DNA from: Tupaia tana
Lineage: Eukaryota; Chordata; Mammalia; Scandentia; Tupaiidae
Assembly (NCBI GenBank): GCA_026018925.1
Contig: JAKSZU010000216.1
Location: forward strand, 186,001 to 250,000
Length of the DNA stretch: 64,000 nucleotides
Direction of reading: 5' to 3'
Part shown: in pieces, positions 48,292 through 61,417 of the stretch
Position numbering within the stretch: position 1 is the first letter of the stretch
Layout: every line of letters begins with the position of its first letter
Notes under the pieces: generated by a model
Told to the model about the DNA's origin: nothing
The model's input: the letters and a program-made list of their open reading frames with translations, nothing else
The model's database searches: none
Program-made: the position numbers and the translations under genes

Positions 48292-49686
48292 GTGTCTCTG
48301 AGGTCTCTGTCTCTCTCTGCTCCTTTCTCCTAATTTTTTTGGTAATTTTTCCTTTTTACGATTTTTTTAAAGGTAGAATTTCTCTCTGGCTCTCAGCTCC
48401 ATCTTTTGTTTTGTTAATAAGCCCTTCTGCTCCTTTCTCTCCGGCCGTAGAGTTGAGCCATTCTCTGAGAAGATTCCACATGGATACTGGGAACTAGATA
48501 TTTCAGGGCACAGGCGAAATGAAGATTTTCTACTCATAATTCAGCCTCCAGTAAACAAAGCTAGTGTGGTAGGGAGCCCCTCTGGCCTTCTATCCCTGTC
48601 TCTGTGTCTCTGAGGTCTCTGTCTCTCTCTGCTCCTGACTCTTAATTTTTTTTGCTAATTTTTCCATTTTACGATTTTTTAAAGGTAGAATTTCTCTCTG
48701 GCTCTCAGCTCCATCTTTTGTTTTTTAATTAGCCCTTCTGTTCCTTTCTCCCGGGCAGGAGAGTTGAGCCATTCTCTGAGAAGATTCCACATGGATACTG
48801 GGAACTAGATATTTCAGGGCACAGGCGAAATGAAGATTTTCTACTCATAATTCAGCCTCCAGCAAGCAAAGCTAGTGTGGTAGGGAGCCCCACTGGCCTT
48901 CTATCCCTGTCTCTGTGTCTCTGAGGTCTCTGTCTCTCTCTGCTCCTGACTCATCATTTTTTTTGGTAATTTTTCCTTTTAACGATTTTTTTAAAGGTAG
49001 AATTTCTCTCTGGCTCTCAGCTCCATCTTTTGTTTTGTTAATAAGCCCTTCTGCTCCTTTCTCCCAGGCAGGAGAGTTGAGCCATTCTCTTAGAAGATTC
49101 CACATGGATACTGGGAACTAGATATTTCAGGGCACAAGCGAAATGAAGATTTTCTACTCATAATTCAGCCTCCAGCAAGCAAAGCTAGTGTGGTAGGGAG
49201 CACCTCTGGCCTTCTATCCCTGTCTCTGTGTCTCTGAGGACTCTTTCTCTTTCTGCTCCTCTCTCCTCATTTTTTTTGGTAATTTTTCCTTTTTACGATT
49301 TTTTTAAAGGTAGAATTTCTCTCTGGCTCTCAGCTCCATCTTTTCTTTTGTTAATAAGCCCTTCTGCTCCTTTCTCCCACGCAGGAGAGTTGAGCCATTC
49401 TCTGAGAAGATTCCACATGGATACTGGGAAATAGATATTTCAGGGCACAGGCGAAATAAAGATTTTCTACTTATAATTCAGCCTCCAGCAAGCAAAGCTA
49501 GTGTGGTAGGGAGCCCCTCTGGCCTTCTATCCCTGTCTCTGTGTCTCTGAGGTCTCTGTCTCTCTCTGCTCCTGTCTCCTCATTTTTTTTGGTAATTTTT
49601 CCTTTTTACGATTTTTTTAAAGGTAGAATTTCTCTCTGGCTCTCAGCTCCATCTTTTGTTTTGTTAATAAGCCCTTCTGCTCCTTT

Positions 49687-49702
49687 CTCTCCGGCCGGAG
49701 AG
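49687..49702. other. Palindrome CTCTCCGGCCGGAGAG, copy in unit 49541
   Basis: Identical palindrome in copy 2 of the large duplication. Confidence 0.9.
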
Positions 49703-52663
49703 TTGAGCCATTCTCTGAGAAGATTCCACATGGATACTGGGAACTAGATATTTCAGGGCACAGGCGAAATGAAGATTTTCTACTCATAATTCAGCCTCCA
49801 GTAAACAAAGCTAGTGTGGTAGGGAGCCCCTCTGGCCTTCTATCCCTGTCTCTGTGTCTCTGAGGTCTCTGTCTCTCTCTGCTCCTGACTCCTCATTTTT
49901 TTGCTAATTTTTCCATTTTACGATTTTTTAAAGGTAGAATTTCTCTCTGGCTCTCAGCTCCATCTTTTGTTTTTTAATTAGCCCTTCTGTTCCTTTCTCC
50001 CGGGCAGGAGAGTTGAGCCATTCTCTGAGAAGATTCCACATGGATACTGGGAACTAGATATTTCAGGGCACAGGCGAAATGAAGATTTTCTACTCATAAT
50101 TCAGCCTCCAGCAAGCAAAGCTAGTGTGGTAGGGAGCCTCACTGGCCTTCTATCCCTGTCTCTGTGTCTCTGAGGTCTCTGTCTCTCTCTGCTCCTGACT
50201 CATCATTTTTTTTGGTAATTTTTCCTTTTAACGATTTTTTTAAAGGTAGAATTTCTCTCTGGCTCTCAGCTCCATCTTTTGTTTTGTTAATAAGCCCTTC
50301 TGCTCCTTTCTCCCAGGCAGGAGAGTTGAGCCATTCTCTTAGAAGCTTCCACATGGATACTGGGAACTAGATATTTCAGGGCACAAGCGAAATGAAGATT
50401 TTCTACTCATAATTCAGCCTCCAGCAAGCAAAGCTAGTGTGGTCGGGAGCACCTCTGGCCTTCTATCCCTGTATCTGTGTCTTTGAGGTCTCTGTCTCTC
50501 TCTGCTCCTTTTTCCTCATTTTTTTGGTAATTTTTCCTTTTTACGATTTTTTTAAAGGTAGAATTTCTCTCTGGCTCTCAGCTCCATCTTTGGTATTGTT
50601 AATAAGCACTTCTGTTCCTTTCTCCTAGGCAGGAGAGTTGACCCATTCTCTGAGAAGGTTCCACATGGATACTGGGAACTAGAAAATTTAGGGCACAGGC
50701 CAAATGAAGATTTTCTACTCATAATTCAGCCTCCAGCAAGCAAAGCTAGTTGGTAGGGAGCCCCTCTGGCCTTCTATCCCTGTCTCTGTGTCTCTGAGGT
50801 CTCTGTCTCTCTGTGCTCCTGTCTCCTCATTTTTTTTTGGTAATTTTTCGTTTTTATGATTTTTTTAAAGGTAGAATTTCTCTCTGGCTCTCAGCTCCAT
50901 CTTTTGTTTTGTTAATAAGCCCTTCTGCTCCTTTCTCCCAGGCAGGAGAGTTGAGCCATTCTCTGAGAAGGTTCCTCATGGATACTGGGAACTAGATATT
51001 TCAGGGCACAGGCGAAATGAAGGTTTTCTACTCATAATTCAGCCTCCAGCAAGCAAAGCTAGTGTGGTAGGGAGACCCTCTGGCCTTCTATCCCTGTCTC
51101 TGTGTCTCTGAGGTCTCTGTCTCTCTCTGCTCCTGTCTCTTCATTTTTTTTGTAATTTTTCTTTTTACGATTTTTTTAAAGGTAGAATTTCTCTATGGCT
51201 CTTAGCTCCATCTTTTGTTTTGTTAATAAGCCCTTCTGCTCCTTTCTCCCCGGCAGGAGAGTTGAGCCATTCTCTGAGAAGATTCCACATGGATACTGGG
51301 AACTAGATATTTCAGGGCACAGGCGAAATGAAGATTTTCTACTCATAATTCAGCCTCCAGCAAGCAAAGCTAGTGTGGTAGGGAGGCCCTCTGGCCTTCT
51401 ATCCCTGTCTCTGTGTCACTGAGGACTCTTTCTCTCTCTGCTCCTGTCTCCTCAATTTTTTTGGTAATTTTTCTTTTTACGATTTTTTTAAAGGTAGAAT
51501 TTCTCTCTGGCTCTCAGCTCCATCTTTTGTTTTGTTAATAAGCACTTCTGCTCCTTTCTCCCAGGCAGGAGAGTTGAGCCATTGTCTGAGAAGATTCCAC
51601 ATGGATACTGAGAACTAGATATTTCAGGGCACAGGAGAAATGAAGATTTTCTACTCATAATTCAGCCTCCAGCAAGCAAAGCTAGTGTGGTAGGGAGCCC
51701 GTCTGGCCTTCTATCCCTTTCTCTGTGTCTCTGAGGTCTCTGTCTCTCTCTGCTCCTGTCTCCTCAATTTTTTTGGTAATTTTTCCTTTTTACGATTTTT
51801 TTAAAGGTAGAATTTCTCTCTGGCTCTCAGCTCCATCTTTTGTTTTGTTAATAAGCCCTTCTGCTCCTTTCTCCCAGGCCGGAGAGTTGAGCCATTCTCT
51901 GAGAAGATTCCACATGGATACTGGGAACTAGATATTTCAGGGCACAGGCGAAATGAAGATTTTCTACTCATAATTCAGCCTCCAGTAAACAAAGCTAGTG
52001 TGGTAGGGAGCCTCTCTGGCCTTCTATCCCTGTCTCTGTGTCTCTGAGGTCTCTGTCTCTCTCTGCTCCTGACTCCTCATTTTTTTTGCTAATTTTTAGA
52101 TTTTACGATTTTTTTAAAGGTAGAATTTCTCTCTGGCTCTCAGCTCCATCTTTTGTTTTGTTAATAAGCCCTTCTGCTCCTTTCTCCCCGGCCGGAGAGT
52201 TGAGCCATTCTCTGAGAAGATTCCACATGGATACTGGGAACAAGATATTTCAGGGCAGAGGCGAAATGAAGATTTTCTACTCATAATTCAGCCTCCAGCA
52301 AACAAAGCTAGTGTGGTAGGGAGCCCCTCTGGCCTTCTATCCCTGTCTCTGTGTCTCTGAGGTCTCTGTCTCACTCTGCTCCTGACTCCTCATTTTTTTT
52401 GCTAATTTTTCAATTTTACGATTTTTTTAAAGATAGAATTTCTCTCTGGCTCTCAGCTCCATCTTTTGTTTTGTTAATAAGCCCTTCTGCTCCTTTCTCC
52501 CAGGCAGGAGAGTTGAGCCATTCTCTGAGAAGATTCCACATGGATACTGGGAACTAGATATTTCAGGGCACAGGCGAAATGAAGATTTTCTACTCATAAT
52601 TCAGCCTCCAGCAAGCAAAGCTAGTGTGGTAGGGAGCCCCTCTGGCCTTCTATCCCTGTCTCT

Positions 52664-52976
52664 GTGTCTCTGAGGTCTCTGTCTCTCTCTGCTCCTGTCT
52701 CCTCAATATTTTTGGTAATTTTTCCTTTTTACGATTTTTTTAAAGGTAGAATTTCTCTCTGGCTCTCAGCTCCATATTTTGTTTTCTTAATAAGCCCTTC
52801 TGCTCCTTTCTCCCAGGCAGGAGTGTTGAGCCATTCTCTGAGAAGATTCCCCATGGATACTGGGAACTAGATATTTCAGGGCACAGGCGAAATGAAGATT
52901 TTCTACTCATAATTCAGCCTCCAGCAAGCAAAGCTAGTGTGGTAGGGAGGGCCACTGGCCTTCTATCCCTGTCTCT
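52664..52976 (+). repeat. Chimeric monomer at a one-unit deletion
   Basis: The 5' part matches 29521: ctccatattttg, ttcttaat and gagtgttgag. The 3' part matches 29834: attccccatgg, followed by gccactggcc. The unit corresponding to the junction of 29521 and 29834 has been removed, and the shift between the large copies falls from 23,143 to 22,835 bp here. The exchange point lies between about 52825 and 52851, within bases shared by both parents. Confidence 0.88.
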
Positions 52977-53289
52977 GTGTCTCAGAGGTCACTGTCTCTC
53001 TCTGCTCCTGTCTCCTCAATTTTTTTGGTAATTTTTCCTTTTTACGATTTTTTTAAAGGTAGAATTTCTCTCTGGCTCTCAGCTCCATCTTTTGTTTTCT
53101 TAATAAGCCCTTCTGCTCCTTTCTCCCAGGCAGGAGAGTTGAGCCATTCTCTGAGAAGATTCCACATGGATACTGGGAACTATATATTTCAGGGCACAGG
53201 CGAAATGAAGATTTTCTACTCATAATTCAGCCTCCAGCTAGCAAAGCTAGTGTGGTAGGGAGCCCCTCTGGCCTTCTATCCCTGTCTCT

Positions 53290-55163
53290 GTGTCTCTGCG
53301 TTCTCTGTCTCTCTCTGCTCCTGTCTCCTCATTTTTTTTGGTAATTTTTCCTTTTTACGATTTTTTAAAGGTAGAATTTCTCTCTGGCTCTCAGCTCCAT
53401 CTTTTGTTTTGTTAATACGCACTTCTGCTCTTTTTTCCCAGGCAGGAGAGTTGAGCCATTCTCTGAGAAGATTCCACACGGATACTGGGAACTAGATATT
53501 TCAGGGCACAGGCGAAATGAAGATTTTCTACTCATAATTCAGCCTCCAGCAAGCAAAGCTAGTGTGGTAGGGAGCCCCTCTTGCCTTCTATCCCTGTCTC
53601 TGTGTCTCTGAGGTCTATTTCTCTCTCTGCTCCTGTCTCCTCATTTTTTTTGGAAATTTTTCCTTTTTACGATTTTTTTAAAGGAAGAATTTCTCTCTGG
53701 CTCTCAGCTCCATCTTTTGTTTTGTTAATAAGCACTTCTGCTCCTTTCTCCCAGGCAGGAGAGTTGAGCCATTCTCTGAGAAGATTCCACATGGATACTG
53801 AGAACTAGATATTTCAGGGCACAGGCGAAATGAAGATTTTCTACTCATAATTCAGCCTCCAGCAAGCAAAGCTAGTGTGGTAGGGAGCCCCTCTGGCCTT
53901 CTATCCCTGTCTCTGTGTCTCTGAGGTCTCTGTCTCTCTCTGCTCCTGTCTCCTCATTTTTTTTGGTAATTCATCCTATTTACGATATTTTAAAGGTAGA
54001 ATTTCTCTCTGGCTCTCAGCTCCATCTATTGTTTTGTTAATAAGCACTTCTGCTCGTTTCTCCCAGGCAGGAGAGTTGAGCCATTCTCTGAGAAGTTTCC
54101 ACATGGATACTGGGAACTAGATATTTCAAGGCACAGGCGAAATGAAGATTTTCTACTCATAATTCAGCCCCCAGCAAGCAAAGCTAGAATGGAAGGGAGC
54201 CCCTCGGGCCTTCTATCCCTGTCTCTGTGTCTCTGAGGTCTCTGTCTCTCTCTTCTCCTGTCTCCTCATTTTTTTTGGTAATTTTTCCTTTTTACGATTT
54301 TTTAAAGGTAGAATTTCTCTCTGGCTCTCAGCTCCATCTTTTGTTTTGTTAATACGCACTTCTGCTCTTTTTTCCCAGGCAGGAGAGTTGAGCCATTCTC
54401 TGAGAAGATTCCACACGGATACTGGGAACTAGATATTTCAGGGCACAGGCGAAATGAAGATTTTCTACTCATAATTCAGCCTCCAGCAAGCAAAGCTAGT
54501 GTGGTAGGGAGCCCCTCTTGCCTTCTATCCCTGTCTCTGTGTCTCTGAGGTCTATTTCTCTCTCTGCTCCTGTCTCCTCATTTTTTTTGGAAATTTTTCA
54601 TTTTTACGATTTTTTTAAAGGAAGAATTTCTCTCTGGCTCTCAGCTCCATCTTTTGTTTTGTTAATAAGCACTTCTGCTCCTTTCTCCCAGGCAGGAGAG
54701 TTGAGCCATTCTCTGAGAAGATTCCACATGGATACTGAGAACTAGATATTTCAGGGCACAGGCGAAATGAAGATTTTCTACTCATAATTCAGCCTCCAGC
54801 AAGCAAAGCTAGTGTGGTAGGGAGCCCCTCTGGCCTTCTATCCCTGTCTCTGTGTCTCTGAGGTCTCTGTCTCTCTCTGCTCCTGTCTCCTCATTTTTTT
54901 TGGTAATTCATCCTATTTACGATATTTTAAAGGTAGAATTTCTCTCTGGCTCTCAGCTCCATCTATTGTTTTGTTAATAAGCACTTCTGCTCGTTTCTCC
55001 CAGGCAGGAGAGTTGAGCCATTCTCTGAGAAGTTTCCACATGGATACTGGGAACTAGATATTTCAAGGCACAGGCGAAATGAAGATTTTCTACTCATAAT
55101 TCAGCCCCCAGCAAGCAAAGCTAGAATGGAAGGGAGCCCCTCGGGCCTTCTATCCCTGTCTCT
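53290..55163 (+). repeat. Three-monomer tandem duplication in copy 2
   Basis: Units 53290, 53602 and 53915 are followed by 54227, 54539 and 54852, each exactly 937 bp later. Copy 1 has this trio only once (30456, 30768, 31082). Marks are taatacgcac with cttttttccc and cacacgg, then ggtctatttctc with ggaaattttt, then aattcatcctatttacg with gaatggaag. The duplication raises the shift between the large copies from 22,834 to 23,770 bp. Confidence 0.93.
54227..54538 (+). repeat. Chimeric monomer at the trimer junction
   Basis: It begins like 31394/55164 (ctctcttctcctg, preceded by gaatggaagg and cccctcggg) but continues like 30456/53290: a T6 rather than T7 run before aaagg, ctggctctcagc rather than ctgcctctcagc, taatacgcac and cacacgg. 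The switch lies between about 54254 and 54303. A crossover between 31394-type and 30456-type units yields both this chimera and the extra three monomers. Confidence 0.9.
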
Positions 55164-58100
55164 GTGTCTCTGAGGTCTCTGTCTCTCTCTTCTCCTGTCT
55201 CCTCATTTTTTTTGGTAATTTTTCCTTTTTACGATTTTTTTAAAGGTAGAATTTCTCTCTGCCTCTCAGCTCCATCTTTTGTTTTGTTAATAAGCCCTTC
55301 TGCTCCTTTCTCCCAGGCAGGAGAGTTGAGCCATTCTCTGAGAAGATTCCACATGGATACTGGGAACTAGATATTTCAGGGCTCAGGCGAAATGAAGATT
55401 TTCTACTCATAATTCAGCCTCCAGCAAGCAAAACTAGTGTGGTAGGGAGCCCATCTGGCCTTCTAGCGCTGTCTCTGTGTCTCTGAGGTCTCTTTCTCTC
55501 TCTGCTCCTGTCTCCTCATTTTTTTTAGGAATTTTTCCTTTTTACGATTTTTTTAAAGGAAGAATTTCTCTCTGGCCCTCAGCTCCATCTTTTGTTTTAT
55601 TAATAAGCCCTTCTGCTCCTTTCTCCCAGGCTGGAGAGTTGAGCCATTCTTTGAGAAGATTCCACATGGATACTGAGAACTAGATATTTCAGGGCACAGG
55701 CGAAATGAAGATTTTCTACTCATAATTCAGCCTCCAGCAAGCAAAGCTAGTGTGGTAGGGAGCCCCTCTGGCCTTCTATCCCTGTCTCTGTGTCTCTGAG
55801 GTCTCTGTCTCTCTCTGCTCCTGTCTCCTCATTTTTTTTGGTAATTTTTCCTTTTTACGATTTTTTTAAAGGTAGAATTTCTCTCTGGCTCTCAGCTCCA
55901 TCTTTTGTTTTCTTAATAAGCCCTTCTGCTCCTTTCTCCCAGGCAGGAGAGTTGAGCCATTCTCTGAGAAGATTCCACATGGATACTGGGAACTAGATAT
56001 TTCAGGGCACAGGCGAAATGAAGATTTTCTCCTCATAATTCAGCCTCCAGCAAGCAAAGCTAGTGTGGTAGGGAGCCCCTCTGGCCTTCTATCCCTGTCT
56101 CTGTGTCTCTGAGTTCTCTGTCTCTCTCTGCTCCTGTCTCCTCATTTTTTTTGGTAATTTTTCCTTTTTACGATTTTTTAAAGGTAGAATTTCTCTCTGA
56201 CTCCCAGCTCCATCTTTTGTTTTGTTAATACGCGCTTCTGCTCTTTTCTCCCAGGCAGGAGAGTTGAGCCATTCTCTGAGAAGATTCCACATGGATACTG
56301 GGAACTAGATATTTCAGGGCACAGGCGAAATGAAGATTTTCTACTCATAATTCAGCCTCCAGCAAGCAAAGCTAGTGTGGTAAGGAGCCCCTCTGGCCTT
56401 CTATCCCTGTCTCTGTGTCTCTGAGGTCTCTGTCTCTCTCTGCTCCTGTCTCGTCATTTTTTTCGGTAATTTGTCCTTTTTACGATTTTTTTAAAGGTAG
56501 AATTTCTCTCTGGCTCTCAGCTCCATCTTTTTTTTTCTTAAAAAGCCCTTCTGCTCCTTTCTCCCAGGCAGGAGAGTTGAGCCATTCTCTGAGAAGATTC
56601 CACATGGATACTGGGAACTAGATATTTCAGGGCACAGGCGAAATGAAGATTTTCTACTCATAATTCAGCCTCCAGCAAGCAAAGCTAGTGTGGTAGGGAG
56701 CCCCTCTTGCCTTCTATCCCTGTCTCTGTGTTTCTGAGGTCTCTTTTTCTCTCTGCTCCTGTCTCCTCATTTTTTTTGGAAATTTTTTCTTTTTACGATT
56801 TTTTTAAAGGAAGAATTTCTCTCTGGCTCTCAGCTCCATCTTTTGTTTTGTTAATAAGCACTTCTGCTCCTTTCTCCCAGGCAGGAGAGTTGAGCCATTC
56901 TCTGAGAAGTTTCCACATGGATACTGGGAACTAGATATTTCAAGGCACAGGCGAAATGAAGATTTTCTACTCATAATTGAGCCCCCATCAAGCAAAGCTA
57001 GAGTGGTAGGGAGCCCATCTGGCCTTCTATCGCTGTCTCTGTGTCTCTGAGGTCTCTTTCTCTCTCTGCTCCTGTCTCCTCATTTTTTTTGTTAATTTTT
57101 CCTTTTTACGATTTTTTTAAAGGAAGAATTTCTCTCTGGCCCTCAGCTCCATCTTTTGTTTTATTAATAAGCCTTTCTGCTCCTTTCTCCCAGGCTGGAG
57201 AGTTGAGCCATTCTCTGAGAAGATTCCACATGGATACTGAGAACTAGATATTTCAGGGCACAGGCGAAATGAAGATTTTCTACTCATAATTCAGCCTCCA
57301 GCAAGCAAAGCTAGTGTGGTAGGGAGCCCCTCTGGCCTTCTATCCCTGTCTCTGTGTCTCTGAGGTCTCTGTCTCTCTCTGCTCCTGTCTCCTCATTTTT
57401 TTTGGTAATTTTTCCTTTTTACGACTTTTTTAAAGGTAGAATTTCTCTCTGGCTCTCAGCTCCATCTTTTGTTTTCTTAATAAGCCCTTCTGCTCCTTTC
57501 TCCCAGGCAGGAGAGTTGAGCCATTCTCTGAGAAGATTCCACATGGATACTGGGAACTAGATATTTCAGGGCACACGCGAAATGAAGATTTTCTCCTCAT
57601 AATTCAGCCTCCAGCAAGCAAAGCTAGTGTGGTAGGGAGCCCCTCTGGCCTTCTATCCCTGTCTCTGTGTCTCTGAGGTCTCTGTCTCTCTCTGCTCCTG
57701 TCTCCTCATTTTTTTTGGTAATTTTTCCTTTTTACGATTTTTTAAAGGTAGAATTTCTCTCTGGCTCTCAGCTCCATCTTTTGTTTTGTTAATACGCCCT
57801 TCTGCTCTTTTCTCCCAGGCAGGAGATTTGAGCCATTCTCTGAGAAGATTCCACATGGATACTGGGAACTAGATATTTCAGGGCACAGGCGAAATGAAGA
57901 TTTTCTACTCATAATTCAGCCTCCAGGAAGCAAAGCTAGTGTGGTAAGGAGCCCCTCTGGCCTTCTATCCCTGTCTCTGTGTCTCTGAGGTCTCTGTCTC
58001 TCTCTGCTCCTGTCTCGTCATTTTTTTCGGTAATTTGTCCTTTTTACGATTTTTTTAAAGGTAGAATTTCTCTCTGGCTCTCAGCTCCATCTTTTGTTTT

Positions 58101-61100
58101 CTTAATAAGCCCTTCTGCTCCTTTCTCCCAGGCAGGAGAGTTGAGCCATTCTCTGAGAAGATTCCACATGGATACTGGGAACTAGATATTTCAGGGCACA
58201 GGCGAAATGAAGATTTTCTACTCATAATTCAGCCTCCAGCAAGCAAAGCTAGTGTGGTAGGGAGCCCCTCTTGCCTTCTATCCCTGTCTCTGTGTCTCTG
58301 AGGTCTCTTTCTCTCTCTGCTCCTGTCTCCTCATTTTATTGGAAATTTTTCCTTTTTACGATTTTTTTAAAGGAAGAATTTCTCTCTGGCTCTCAGCTCC
58401 ATCTTTTGTTTTGTTAATAAGCACTTCTGCTCCTTTCTCCCAGGCAGGAGAGTTGAGCCATTCTCTGAGAAGATTCCACATGGATACTGAGAACTAGATA
58501 TTTCAGGGCACAGGCGAAATGAAGATTTTCTACTCATAATTCAGCCTCCAGCAAGCAAAGCTAGTGTGGTAGGGAGCCCCTCTGGCCTTCTATCCCTGTC
58601 TCTGTGTCTCTGAGGTCTCTGTCTCTCTCTGCTCCTGTCTCCTCATTTTTTTGGTAATTTTTCCTTTTTACGATTTCTTTAAAGGTAGAATTTCCCTCTG
58701 GCTCTCAGCTCCATCTTTTGTTTTCTTAATAAGCCCTTCTGCTCCTTTCTCCCAGGCAGGAGAGTTGAGCCATTCTCTGAGAAGATTCCACATGGATACT
58801 GGGTACTAGATATTTCAGGGCACAGGCGAAATAAAGATTTTCTACTCATAATTCAGCCCCCAGCAAGCAAAGCTAGTGTGGTAGGGAGCCCCTCTGGCCT
58901 TCTATCCCTGTCTCTGTGTCTCTGAAGTCTCTGTTTCTTTCTTCTCCGGTCTCCTCATTTTTTTTTGGTAATTTTTAATTTTTACGATTTTTTTAAAGGT
59001 AGAATTTCTCTCTGGCTCTCAGCTCCATCTTTGTTTTATTAATACGCCCTTCTGCTCCTTTCTCCCAGGCAGGAGAGTTGAGCCATTCTCTGAGAAGTTT
59101 CCACATGGATACTGGGAACTAGGTATTTCAGGGCACAGGCGAAATGAAGATTTCTACTCATAATTCAGCCTCCAGCAAGCAAAGCTACTGTGGTAGGGAG
59201 CCCCTGTGGCCTTCTATCCCTGTCTGTGTGTCTTTGAGGTCTCTGTCTCTCTCTGCTCCTGTCTCCTCATTTTTTTTGGTAATTTTCCCTATTTACGATT
59301 TTTTAAAGGTAGAATTTCTCTCTGGCTCTCAGCTCCATCTATTGTTTTGTTAATAAGCCCTTCTGCTCCTTTCTCCCAGGCAGGAGAGTTGAGCCATTCT
59401 CTGAGAAGATTCCACATGGTTACTGGGAACTAGATATTTCAAGGCACAGGCGAAATGAATAATTTCTACTCATAATTCAGCCTCCAGCAAGCAAAGCTAG
59501 TGTGGTAGGGAGCCCCTCTGGCCTTCTATCCCTGTCTCTGTGTCTCTGGGATCTCTGCCTCTATCTGCTCCTGTCTCCTCATTTTTTTTGGTAATTTACC
59601 TTTTTACGATATTTTTAAAGGTAGAATTTCTCTCTGCCTCTCAGCTCCATCTTTTGTTTTGTTAATGAGCCCTTCTTCTCCTTTCTCCCAGGCAGGAGAG
59701 TTGAGCGATTCTCTGAGAAGATTCCACATGGATACTGGGAACTAGATATTTCAGGGCACAGGCGAAATGAAGATTTTCTACTCATAATTCAGCCTCCAGC
59801 AAGGAAAACTAATGTGGTAGGGAGCCCCTCTGGCCTTCTATCGCTGTCTTTGTGTCTCTGTGGTCTCTGTCTCTCTCTGCTCCTGTCTCTTCATTTTTTT
59901 TGTTAATTTTTCTCTTTTACGATTTTTTTAAGGGTAGAATTTCTCTCTGGCTCTCAGCTCCATCTTTTGTTTTGTTAATACGCCCTTCTGCTCTTTTCTC
60001 CCAGGCAGGAGAGTTGAGCCATTCTCTGAGAAGATTCCACATGGATACTGGGAACTAGATATTTCAGGGCACAGGCGAAATGAAGATTTTCTACTCATAA
60101 TTCAGCCTCCAGCAAGCAAAGCTAGTGTGGTAAGGAGCACCTCTGGCCTTCTATCCCTGTCTTTGTGTCTCTGAGGTCTCTGTCTCTCTCTGCTCCTGTC
60201 TCGACATTTTTTTTCGGTAATTTTTCCTTTTTACGATTTTTTTAAAGGTAGAATTTCTCTCTGGCTCTCAGCTCCATCTTTTTTTTTCTTAATAAGCCCT
60301 TCTGCTCCTTTCTCCCAGGCAGGAGAGTTGAGCCATTCTCTGAGAAGATTCCACATGGATACTGGGAACTAGATATTTCAGGGCACAGGCGAAATGAAGA
60401 TTTTCTACTCATAATTCAGCCCCCAGCAAGCAAAGCTAGTGTGGTAGGGAGCCCCTCTGGCCTTCTATCCCTGTCTCTGTGTCTCTGAAGTCTCTGTTTC
60501 TTTCTTCTCCGGTCTCATCATTTTTTTTTGGTAATTTTTAATTTTTACGATTTTTTTAAAGGTAGAATTTCTCTCTGGCTCTCAGCTCCATCTTTTGTTT
60601 TATTAATACGCCCTTCTGCTCCTTTCTCCCAGGCAGGAGAGTTGAGCCATTCTCTGAGAAGTTTCCACATGGATACTGGGAACTAGGTATTTCAGGGCAC
60701 AGGCGAAATGAAGATTTCTACTCATAATTCATCCTCCAGCAAGCAAAGCTACTGTGGTAGGGAGCCCCTGTGGCCTTCTATCCCTGTCTCTGTGTCTCTG
60801 AGGTCTCTTTCTCTCTCTGCTCCTGTCTCCTCATTTTTTTTGGTAATTTTTTCTTTTTACGATTTTTTTAAAGGAAGAATTTCTCTCTGGCCCTCAGCTC
60901 CATCTTTTGTTTTATTAATAAGCCCTTCTGCTCCTTTCTCCCAGGCTGGAGAGTTGAGCCATTCTCTGAGAAGATTCCACATGGATACTGAGAACTAGAT
61001 ATTTCAGGGCACAGGCGAAATGAAGATTTTCTACTCATAATTCAGCCTCCAGCAAGCAAAGCTAGTGTGGTAGGGAGCCCCTCTGGCCTTCTATCCCTGT

Positions 61101-61417
61101 CTCTGTGTCTCTGAGTTCTCTGTCTCTCTCTGCTCCTGTCTCCTCATTTTTTTTGGTAATTTTTCCTTTTTACGATTTTTTTAAAGGTAGAATTTCTCTC
61201 TGGCTCTCAGCTCCATCTTTTGTTTTCTTAATAAGCCCTTCTGCTCTTTTCTCCCAGGCAGGAGAGTTGAGCCATTCTCTGAGAAGATTCCACATGGATA
61301 CTGGGAACTAGATATTTCAGGGCACAGGCGAAATGAAGATTTTCTACTCATAATTCAGCCTCCAGCAAGCAAAGCTAGTGTGGTAGGGAGCCCCTCTGGC
61401 CTTCTATCCCTGTCTCT
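55164..61417 (+). repeat. Large duplication copy 2, second part (20 monomers)
   Basis: Unit starts are 55164, 55477, 55790, 56103, 56415, 56728, 57041, 57354, 57667, 57979, 58292, 58604, 58916, 59228, 59540, 59852, 60165, 60479, 60792 and 61105. Each is 23,769-23,771 bp after its counterpart in 31394-37334. Order and private variants are preserved throughout, including tctagcgctg (31695 and 55465), the cttttttttttcttaaaaag form, and acgacttttt (33651 and 57421). The five-monomer module is present twice here as well. Confidence 0.93.

Larger units (their letters stand above)
48292..53289 (+). repeat. Large duplication copy 2, first part
   Basis: Unit starts are 48292, 48604, 48915, 49228, 49541, 49854, 50164, 50477, 50788, 51102, 51413, 51725, 52038, 52351, 52664 and 52977. 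They match 25148-29521 and then 30142, with one monomer lost at 52664. Translations of 28051-28278 and 51195-51422, of 28581-28787 and 51725-51931, and of 28894-29142 and 52038-52286 are identical. Differences are isolated, such as tttttatgat at 50856 against tttttacgat in the first copy, a CpG-to-TpG change. Confidence 0.93.
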
